Assembly: GCA_004835665.1 (NCBI GenBank)
Contig: RBKR01000026.1
Span: forward strand, 434,001 to 498,000
Length of the DNA stretch: 64,000 nt
Reading direction: 5' to 3'
Origin: Phoma sp. XZ068
Taxonomy: Eukaryota; Ascomycota; Dothideomycetes; Pleosporales; Didymellaceae
Below are positions 56,299 through 64,000 of the stretch, one piece after another; position 1 is the first letter of the stretch, and each line of letters opens with the position of its first letter. The notes beneath the pieces are model-generated. The model did no database searches. It was not told the origin of the DNA and saw only the letters and a program-made list of their open reading frames with translations. The position numbers and the translations under genes were made by a program.

Positions 56299-59200
56299 AT
56301 GCCTCTCCTGCGCACCTTACCGACCGTATTCTTCGTCCTCGTCCTTGCCTCGTTCTTGCCGCGCGCGGACGCCGTCTTCATCAACTTCGAAAGCTGCTTG
56401 ACCAAGCTGTATCTCGACAAGGAAACGCCATTCCTCCAGTTCACGCCCATGTACGTTTGGGCGGCCTTCGACACCCACAACCCAACGCACGGCCTGAACG
56501 TCACCGTGTACGGAAATGTATCAGGCCAATCTGACAGGGGCAAGCTACCTCCACCGGACGACCTGAGCTGGAAGAGCCCGAACGAGACGTTGCTGGGGAA
56601 GATCGAAGAGCTCGACAAGCTTACTAATAAATACACCACGCTATTCTCCGACTTTAGAACCCTGACCTATTCGTCATGGACTCCCTCAGGCGAATCATTC
56701 TGCTGGAATGTACTGAACAAAACTGGATCGGGGTGCCCGATGGCGCCGGCCTTCCAGGCCAATGCGAGCGATCCTTACAGCTTGCCTGGCTTCACTGTAG
56801 CACACAACTTCAATAGCACCTACGCCTTCTCCACTTGGGCGACTGAATTGCGTATTGTGTCCGGTGATGAGAGGAAATACACCTTGGGCTGCGTGTCTGC
56901 GAATATCACCCCGGATCTAGGGAAAAGGCTGTCCGATGCAGTCTGTTACATGCCCGCGGCTGTGCTCATTCTTGTGGGGATAGCAACCGTCTTCGCAGCC
57001 ACGTGCAGCCCGTGGGGAACGTCGAACATTTTTCGTTGGACCAGCAACTATGGTCGTGACGAAGATCTTTTGCGCCTTGTCACTCCAGGATTCGGTGACT
57101 GCCTGCAATACATCCAATTTATCGTGTTGGCCGGCAGTCTGAGCCTAAACTACCCGGGTTTCTTCCAACCGGCCGTCAGCCAGGCCAGTTGGTCTGTCCT
57201 CTTGTTCAACCAGAGCTTTGTCAGCAAGGGGAACGGTTCGCAGAGTCTCGATGACGGCATCTACATCGTCAACGGTACTTATGGTCTGACTCGGCTTGGA
57301 CAATACGTTGGCATGACCATGGAGCGGGACATGTGGGCTTGCATGGCCATTTTCCTCCTTGTCCTCATCGGCATCGTCATTGTATTGACCCAGGTTGGCT
57401 TTATTGCCCGGTGGCTCCTTCGCATGCTTACCCACACGCAAGAGGGTGACCTCACCGGAAAAAATTGGTCATTCACAGCCGGCAATATTGTTCGGATCGT
57501 TTTCAACTTCTTCATGCTGCCAATCATTGCACTCTCGCTTTTCCAAATGGTCGTAGCGCCGCGGTCCCCCGGATCCGTAGTTGGTGCTGCCGTTGTGCTT
57601 CTCATTGGGGTCATGGGAGTAGCGTTCTGGATATTCTGGCTTATCTTCACCACACGACCTCGCGCCCACCTCTTCGACGACTTACCGACGGTGTTGACGT
57701 ACGGTCCATTGTACAATACGTACTCTGACGACGCAGCACCATTTGCTTTCATCCCTGTATTGCTAACCATCATACGAGGCATTGCTATAGGTGCGATTCA
57801 GCCCTCTGGTATTGCCCAGATTATCATGCTCGCTATTTGCGAAGTAATTCTAATTCTAACTCTACACGCCTTCCGGCCATTTCAATCCAACACGTCGATG
57901 AACGCATACCACACATTCTTTTCGGTCATCCGACTTACTTGCATCCTCCTCTCGGTCGCCTTCGTACCCTCTCTTGGTGTCTCAGAGTCCTCGAAAGGCT
58001 GGATTGGGTACGCGATTCTACTTCTACACGCTGTTGTCCTGATCTTTGGCTTCTTTCTTAATGCCTTACAAACCATTGTCGAAGTCATTGCGAGGTTGTC
58101 GGGCGTAGGTGCAGACACGCGAGGCGGTCTCACCAAGGTTTTCGGAAAACGCCAGCTCTCGAAGAGAGTAAACCACCGACAGCAACGAAGCAGTCTCAAC
58201 TCTAATGCGGCGATGCTCGTCCATGACGAGAACAAGAATATCCAGCTTATGGACAGCCGGTCGCGTAGTTTGTCTGCCAGCTCTGGTGTGCTTCTGAATC
58301 AGCCGTACGACAGGGACGAGCAGCGTCGAAGTGGAGGTTTCGACTTTAGTTCTGGTGAAGGCAACAGCCCGGGTACGCCCGGGGTAAATGCAATGCCTTT
58401 TAATTTCTTGGGAGGGAACTCTGGTCAGAGCTCTCGCAGACCAACCATGGGAACACAACTCGATCAGGCGGATCCCTACTACAGGCCACCCCGGGTGCGC
58501 ACAAACACGATGGATTCGGTGGGACCAGGTGCACGTGGTCGAGGAGCCCCACCACCAGGAAGCGCAGATATCGTGGATGCACCATACTCGGACCAAATGG
58601 ATATCGAAGCTGCTCATGATGCAGGTGAAGGTCCATCTCGCGCGTCGCCAGCGTACTTGCGCATGAACCGGGAGAACGACTCGGACCCGAATCTTGAACG
58701 TCGCAACAACACCGACTACTCAGTACGAGAATCTGACTTTTACTACGGCCTCCGTGGACCCGCTCTCTCGTCGCAACCTAGCCGGAAGTTGAAGACTGGA
58801 CCCGCTGATCCCATGAGTCCAGTATCGTCTGCTACGGGATGGTTCAAGAACTTGAATCTGCTGGGCGGCGGCCGCAAGAAAGAAAAGAGCAAGGGCTTTG
58901 AGGTGGTTAGAAGCACAAGGATGCCACCGCAGATGATGGCGGTGGAGGAGCAGGAGGAGCATGAGCAGTCACCACGAGCCACGCAAGAGCCTTATCGCGA
59001 TCATCCAGATTCACCAGAGTCCAAGAAAAGCCGAAAGAGTTCATCGCGGGCGGTTGCACCGGCCGGAGTGTTAGCTGGCGAGAGCAGAAGGTCACAGTCG
59101 AGTGACAGCGAGTCAGACTTTAGTGACGATGAACGTTTGGCATACGACTCTAATCGCGTGTCCGAGATTCCACCCATGCTAGGACCCATTGAGACGGGTG

Positions 59201-59703
59201 GCGGCATCGAGCTGCCTAGTCGAGTGGGCTCGCGCGTTTCGCACGCATCAGGACGTGGACAAGGCGGCGCGCGAGCACCGACAATACCAAGAAGGAGCTC
59301 AAGACGCACGGCATCGACAGATGCTGCTATCCTCGAGAACAATGCACGATTGTCGAGGATCATGGATTCTCCGCCAATGTCACGGGGCAACCAACATCTG
59401 CAACCTCGTGGTGGAACACATGGTATCCGGTTGCCGTTTGGTTCCACAGATCCTTCGCCTGAGCGATCACCAGGGCACTCGGCGGCGTCGAGCACCTACC
59501 GGCAAGCACTCGCTCCACCGCCGGTGATAAGTGCAAGCGGAATGGTCAGCACAGGGTACGTACAAGGGCATAGGACGCAAGACAGCTTCCACAGCGACGG
59601 GTACGATGGGGCGGATGTGGAAGCAAGGGCGGAAATTGTAGATCGCAGTCGGAGTGGCAGCACACAGATGAGCGGGCGGAGTCGCAGGTCAAGACACGTC
59701 TGA
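56299..59703 (+). CDS. TRP-like polytopic membrane protein
   Basis: A single exon of 1134 residues when started at ATG 56299, which puts a signal peptide (MPLLRTLPTVFFVLVLASFL) at the N-terminus; an in-frame ATG at 56182 would add 39 Arg/Pro-rich residues. Residues about 25-210 form a glycosylated lumenal or extracellular domain with Cys (INFESCLTKLY, LQFTPMYVWAAFDTHNP, FCWNVLNKTGSGCP). About nine or ten membrane helices follow (PAAVLILVGIATVFAATC, ACMAIFLLVLIGIVIVL, VVLLIGVMGVAFWIFWLIF, IIMLAICEVILILTLHAF, YAILLLHAVVLIFGFFLNAL). A 400-residue disordered, Ser/Arg-rich cytoplasmic tail completes it. This is the layout of fungal TRP/FLC-type proteins with an ML-like lumenal domain, including the Neurospora calcium-related spray group. 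A role in calcium or flavin/lipid transport is by family only. Confidence 0.85.
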   Translation: MPLLRTLPTVFFVLVLASFLPRADAVFINFESCLTKLYLDKETPFLQFTPMYVWAAFDTHNPTHGLNVTVYGNVSGQSDRGKLPPPDDLSWKSPNETLLGKIEELDKLTNKYTTLFSDFRTLTYSSWTPSGESFCWNVLNKTGSGCPMAPAFQANASDPYSLPGFTVAHNFNSTYAFSTWATELRIVSGDERKYTLGCVSANITPDLGKRLSDAVCYMPAAVLILVGIATVFAATCSPWGTSNIFRWTSNYGRDEDLLRLVTPGFGDCLQYIQFIVLAGSLSLNYPGFFQPAVSQASWSVLLFNQSFVSKGNGSQSLDDGIYIVNGTYGLTRLGQYVGMTMERDMWACMAIFLLVLIGIVIVLTQVGFIARWLLRMLTHTQEGDLTGKNWSFTAGNIVRIVFNFFMLPIIALSLFQMVVAPRSPGSVVGAAVVLLIGVMGVAFWIFWLIFTTRPRAHLFDDLPTVLTYGPLYNTYSDDAAPFAFIPVLLTIIRGIAIGAIQPSGIAQIIMLAICEVILILTLHAFRPFQSNTSMNAYHTFFSVIRLTCILLSVAFVPSLGVSESSKGWIGYAILLLHAVVLIFGFFLNALQTIVEVIARLSGVGADTRGGLTKVFGKRQLSKRVNHRQQRSSLNSNAAMLVHDENKNIQLMDSRSRSLSASSGVLLNQPYDRDEQRRSGGFDFSSGEGNSPGTPGVNAMPFNFLGGNSGQSSRRPTMGTQLDQADPYYRPPRVRTNTMDSVGPGARGRGAPPPGSADIVDAPYSDQMDIEAAHDAGEGPSRASPAYLRMNRENDSDPNLERRNNTDYSVRESDFYYGLRGPALSSQPSRKLKTGPADPMSPVSSATGWFKNLNLLGGGRKKEKSKGFEVVRSTRMPPQMMAVEEQEEHEQSPRATQEPYRDHPDSPESKKSRKSSSRAVAPAGVLAGESRRSQSSDSESDFSDDERLAYDSNRVSEIPPMLGPIETGGGIELPSRVGSRVSHASGRGQGGARAPTIPRRSSRRTASTDAAILENNARLSRIMDSPPMSRGNQHLQPRGGTHGIRLPFGSTDPSPERSPGHSAASSTYRQALAPPPVISASGMVSTGYVQGHRTQDSFHSDGYDGADVEARAEIVDRSRSGSTQMSGRSRRSRHV

Positions 59704-59998
59704 TGTTGGGGTGACAGTTGGACGGTTGTGGCGAGATGGGTAGTGTGTGCAAGGCTTTGACGCGCTCCTCCTTGTTGGGGCCATACGTTGTTGTAACGAC
59801 GACAGGCTGTGCAGCTGTATATTTGCCGTTTAGTCATGATGAGCGCTCATTTACTGGCGTAGAGGGTTTGGAAGCATGCAGGTTGGGGCTGCAAAGCATG
59901 GCGCAAGGGGGTTGTGCATATATAGGACGTTTGGGTATCTGGATGGGGGACTTTCTTGTTTGTATGTTGTTGGAGCGAAGGCTGCACTGCTTTCACAA
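59704..59998. other. 3' flank of the TRP-like gene
   Basis: About 295 bp of non-coding DNA leading into a tandem repeat. Nothing else seen. Confidence 0.4.
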
Positions 59999-60131
59999 TG
60001 GTGTAGTAATACGAGCACTGCAACAGATGGTGTAGTTGTATGAGCATGATATATGGTGTAGTTGTATGAGCATGATACATGGTGTAGTTGTATGAGCATG
60101 ATCCATGGTGTGGTAATATGAGGACTGCAAG
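59999..60131. repeat. 26-bp tandem repeat with diverged flanking units
   Basis: Three consecutive 26-bp units at 60027-60052, 60053-60078 and 60079-60104 (core ATGGTGTAGTTGTATGAGC) differ only at the last two bases. One diverged 28-bp unit precedes them and another follows. Non-coding minisatellite. Confidence 0.9.
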
Positions 60132-60713
60132 ACACCGAGTGAGGGTGTGAGCACTGCAACACACGTGGCAGTAATAGAGCACTGCATGGCCTTGTGCTCT
60201 TGAGGATGGCATGATGGAGACGGTTGCAGCGGGCCAAGTGCGGGGCGTGGGGCGGCGGTTGCTCGGAGCTCGACGCATGTGCGGCTCTGATAAGCGTCTT
60301 AGCACAGTCGATAAGGCCTGAGGCTCTCACGACGTGCCTCCAGCTCCCACCAGCTCCCACCAGCTTGGCCAGGCGTGGACTCGGATTTGCGCCCTTCAGC
60401 CATTGCTTCGCCGGTCTCACGTGCACGTAGAGCCTTGTCAGCCGTGCTTTACGCTCACCGGCTCCGCGTCGAGGTGTATCCACATCGAACCGGCGGCCAA
60501 CGGCAGCTCGGCGCCTCACCGCAACACGACGCTTCGCTCGCAACGTCGTCTGGCCGGGTGTGAGCGTCTACACACAGCAAGAGGGCCTCGGTCACGGACA
60601 GAAGCCTGCAGACTGCGGGCAGACTGCATTACTCACCCAGCTTTGCCTCGTGGAGACGGGGTGGCGGCATGTCGCCGTAGCCCTGTGGTCTGACTGCACC
60701 GGCCTGCACCGCC
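60132..60713. other. Intergenic upstream of the FYVE/RING gene
   Basis: No credible gene; frames here are arginine- and histidine-rich artefacts. A short doubled word, CTCCCACCAG, occurs at about 60345-60363. Confidence 0.4.
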
Positions 60714-60800
60714 ATATAGCTCCAGCCCACCGTATAGCTCCAGCCCACCATATAGCTCGTCCACTGCCCCAGATAGCTCCGTCCACTGCACCGTGTCGCT
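60714..60800. repeat. Short direct repeats in the promoter of the FYVE/RING gene
   Basis: Two near-identical copies of TATAGCTCCAGCCCACC are followed by degenerate copies built from ATAGCTC and GTCCACTGC. They lie 49-135 bp upstream of the ATG at 60849, so they could be binding sites or leader sequence. Confidence 0.6.
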
Positions 60801-60848
60801 GTCCACTGCACCACCACCGCCCACACGCTCCGTCGTCCGCGCAGCAGC

Positions 60849-62703
60849 ATGGACCGGCCCTCCGACGAGCCCGCACGCGACAACGGCCCCGTCGACAGCG
60901 CCGACCCGCACCGTCACCTGCACGGCGCCGTCGCCTCCCACTTCCTCGCCCAGCCTCGCGACGCATACGGCGGCGAGACGTGGGCGGCCTTGCTTCGAGA
61001 GGCCGGCGTCGACCCCGCACAGCGGCGCCCGCAGTCGACGCCTGCTGCAACGGCGCCCACCATGGACGCTCCGCCGCCGTCGTTGCCCTTCGCCCTGCCC
61101 TCTCGCCCGCCGCGCTCCGACACGCCGTCGTCTGGCAGCAGCTCCGACCGCAAGAGGCGGCTGACGACGGCCGAGCCGCCCATGCGCCGCCCGTCGAGCA
61201 TCCGCATGCACAGCGGCTCGCAGCCCGGCTCCAGCGCAGAGCCCATCGTGCTGGACTCGTCGCCCGCACCCGCGCGCGAACGGCCGCTGCCTCCCCCACC
61301 GTCCTACTCGCCGCCTGCGAACACCCCCCGCCCCCTCCGCCGCGAGAGCGATCTGGTGCTGCCGCCGTGGCAGCCCGACGCCGACGTCACCCACTGTCCC
61401 GTGTGCCGCCGCCAGTTCACCTTCCTGTTCCGCAAACACCACTGCCGCAAGTGTGGCCGCGTCGTGTGCTCTCAGTGCTCGCCGCACCGCATTACCATCC
61501 CTCGCCAGTTCATTGTCCACCCGCCGGCCGACGGCGCCAACGCCCTCATCCAGCTCGCCGGCGACGATGACCAGAACCCCATGTCCAACTTCGGCCCGTT
61601 CCGCAACCCAGCGCTAGGTGGCGGCGAAGAGGTCCGCGTTTGCAACCCCTGTGTCCCGGACCCAAACTACAGCCTTCCACCACAGTACCTGGCTGCTTCA
61701 AACAATGCCTATACCCACTCGCCCCGCCCACCCGCGCGACCAAACTATCCCGCAGGCGCCGTTCCTCCCTATCAGCGTTCGCACCGCTCGTCCTCCAGCG
61801 TGCATGGCGCCTCTCAGGCTGCTGGGCACGGCCAAACACAACCCTCGCGTGATTCCTTCCATCATCAACGTGTGAGCTACCACGATGCTACACGTTCCGA
61901 GGACCGTTGGCCGTCACCTCTGCCAAACCTTAGCCACGTGTATCCCTCGCATGCTCGCCAACATGATCATACTTTAGCTACTTCACGCCAACCCACAGGG
62001 CCTTCTTACATACCACAGCCACATCAGCAGCGTGAAGGCTCAGGCTCAAGTTCTGCAAGAGGAGGTGACATGTTTCCACGGCAATTCTTCATCCCGTCGC
62101 CGCACCCTCCATCGATCCAGCAGCTGAACCCCCGCCCGAGGCGTCAAATTGCCGAAGAGGACGAATGTCCCATTTGCGGAGGCGAACTACCCGCAAATGG
62201 TCCAGATGGTGATGATTCGGTACGATCTCAGCATATCGAGGAGTGCATTGCACTTCACTCGGCGTCACCCGCGCCCACTTCCACAGCAATACGCCCGCAA
62301 GCGCACACCTCCACCAGCCTACCCATGACCCGTACGCGTGGTATGAGCAGCGTAGGAAACGGCGAGGGAGCGAGTTCCTCACACAGACACAGCCATGCTG
62401 CCCGCGGCATGTTTCCGTATGTTGCTACTGAGAAGGACTGCGTGGACGAGGATGGCAATGATGCCGAATGCGTGATTTGTTTCGAGGAGTTCCAGGCAGG
62501 CGACAAGATGGCTAGGTTAGTCTGCTGGTGCAAGTTCCACGAGGTATGTGCCTTTTTCTCTCAACGCCCTCTTTGCATGCCACGTGATCCATAGTTCCTA
62601 ATTTTCTTGTATCCGGGCTAACATGATTCAGAAATGCATCAAGGACTGGTGGAAAATGAAGGGTCGTGGCGCATGCCCTACGCACCAACTGCACGAAGAG
62701 TAG
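60849..62703 (+). CDS. FYVE- and RING-finger E3 ubiquitin ligase, Pib1-like
   Basis: Two exons, 60849-62543 and 62632-62703, with an 88-nt intron inside the RING, give 588 residues. Residues 183-268 are a FYVE finger with four Cys pairs (C183/C186, C199/C202, C207/C210, C265/C268) around the PI3P-binding basic motif RKHHCRKCG. Residues from about 440 hold CPICGGEL then SQHIEEC, a CCHC pattern like a UBZ4 ubiquitin-binding finger. The C-terminus is a RING: CVICFEEFQ, CWCKFHEKC, GACPTH, the last pair being Cys/His as in yeast Pib1. The remainder is Pro/Ser/His-rich and disordered. The domains imply an endosome- or vacuole-membrane ligase that ubiquitinates cargo for sorting. No membrane helix. 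Confidence 0.9.
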
Positions 62704-64000
62704 TGCTTTGAATGGGAGATGATGGTCGACATCAGACGATACCTCCATGGCACACACCGGGTCTAGAACAGGCACCAGCTCTGGAATTTTGGCCTGGAAG
62801 TGTCACGATCGAGACTCACCCGTCTATGCAGACGACATTATTCAACAACACGCCACGCCCACAGCCTATGCTCGCAATGGAACAGGCGGCCTTCGAATGA
62901 TGATTACAGGTGCTTCACTTTCAGAAAACGCTTTGAAAAACAGGAGGCATTGTCGTGGCCTATTGTTCCAGGCGCTTGCCCAAGAGATTGGACTCTACAC
63001 CAGGACATTGACCTTTACAGAGGATGATAGGAGTGCTGTCTGTTCGTGACTGAGCAACTACGCTCGAACGACAACAATAAAAACTTGTGGACTTGCGGGA
63101 GAGCCTTCTGGCCCGCAGTGTCTCTACGACCTACCCGAATCGTCAGTCTCACCCAGCAAGAAATCAAATTTCCATTAGCTTAGGGTAATTGGACAACGAT
63201 CTCACATTGACGGAGAAACACCCGGCCGTAAACACAGTATAGACGCATCTGGCTTGATTATTGGCGATACCGTTGGCTACCTGCAATCGAATGCATGGAC
63301 ATTACGAGAGCGGTAATGGTGAAACAGCGATCAAGTTGTCAAGGAGACCATCTCTCATGGGTGCAATGCTTTGTGAAGAATTGTGTTAAGGCGTTCTGGT
63401 ATACCCCTGGTTTTCATTCTTTCAAATCATTCATTGGTGTACTACTTCCAAGGCGTTTGGGCAAGGAGAGGGACGGGAACGGAGGACAGCCTGTAATTTT
63501 TCCATTGCATAGCGTAGCATAACTTCGCATTGTATAAGTCAGCGAATCTTCACTCACACTAAAGGCCTTACTTGTTGGAGGTCACACTGCTACTCGTAGT
63601 GACCACTTTCGCTTATTAATTATCACTTGATATTTGTGGCACGGTAGCAAACTCATGCCACCCTTTGCTGGATAACATATAAGATGCACATGTCAAACCC
63701 GATAGCAGCGACACTCTAGAACCGGTAGGCAGCCCCCCTGGAAATCATCTCCTACAGAAACATATCACACAACGCTTCCATAAGCCAAGACTCTACAAGT
63801 AGTTGATTAGAATTCAGGCTCTCCCATGGTACCCTCTCTCCACACTAACTGGTACTCAGACACCAACGTCTGACCGTGGCCGACCGTCTCGAGGGAGATT
63901 ACTGTCTTGGTTCAAGAAGATCAAGGACTCTGTGAAATGTCTCAGAAGCAATTGACTGGGGGTTGGACAGGCAAGCGTAGTATGGAAAGTTGAAGTTTGC
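62704..64000. other. Intergenic to right edge
   Basis: 3' flank of the FYVE/RING gene and about 1.2 kb more, moderately AT-rich. Short frames (for example 63295-63522) show no recognisable feature. Confidence 0.45.

Noticed and set aside
60560..61570. Plus-strand frame of 336 codons overlapping the start of the FYVE/RING gene
   Set aside because: It is a different frame of the GC-rich leader and N-terminal coding region; the FYVE/RING frame has the domains and a proper start.

Overview
The window is nuclear DNA from a filamentous ascomycete (Pezizomycotina). The introns are short (44 to 88 nt, with one 137-nt exception), begin GTRNGT-like, end CAG or TAG, and carry CTAAC/CTGAC-type branch sites. 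Gene families point the same way: HET proteins, DUF3405, dipeptidyl-peptidase V, secreted beta-helix proteins and small cysteine-rich secreted proteins. The mix of families suggests Dothideomycetes, but that is an inference. I find about 20 protein genes (one running off the left edge), one frameshifted pseudogene, one intron-bearing tRNA-Ala and several repeats. Many genes had to be assembled across introns, and exon junctions are given in each entry.

Layout, left to right. 1-16 kb: a partial disordered protein (-), a large orphan protein of about 1403 residues (+), an MDR oxidoreductase (-), a MetX-like alpha/beta hydrolase (-), an aminoglycoside-phosphotransferase-like gene with an apparent premature stop (-), and tRNA-Ala(AGC) (+). 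16-23 kb: a secreted beta-helix protein, a cupin, a single-pass cysteine-rich membrane protein and an F-box protein. 23-30 kb: a propeller-like protein ending in a CaaX box, then a tandem HET pair of which the second copy is frameshifted. 30-41 kb: Dom34/pelota (mRNA surveillance), an orphan, a DUF3405 membrane protein and cytosolic PheRS alpha. 42-47 kb: a secreted repeat-like orphan, an aldo-keto reductase with a possible mitochondrial presequence and a seven-TM orphan. 47-51 kb: a gene-poor, partly AT-rich stretch with a perfect 67-bp inverted repeat. 50.6-64 kb: a small cysteine-rich secreted protein, secreted dipeptidyl-peptidase V, a TRP-like membrane protein and a FYVE/RING ubiquitin ligase resembling yeast Pib1.

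The genes do not form one obvious pathway or biosynthetic cluster. Housekeeping genes (pelota, PheRS alpha, the Pib1-like ligase, the TRP-like protein) are mixed with accessory ones (HETs, the APH-like gene, secreted proteins), and the accessory genes lie next to the repeat and AT-rich tracts. I did not find a convincing entirely new system. The best leads are the CaaX-terminated propeller-like protein, the perfect fold-back element, the unannotated cysteine-rich secreted protein, and a UBZ4-like finger between the FYVE and RING domains of the ligase.
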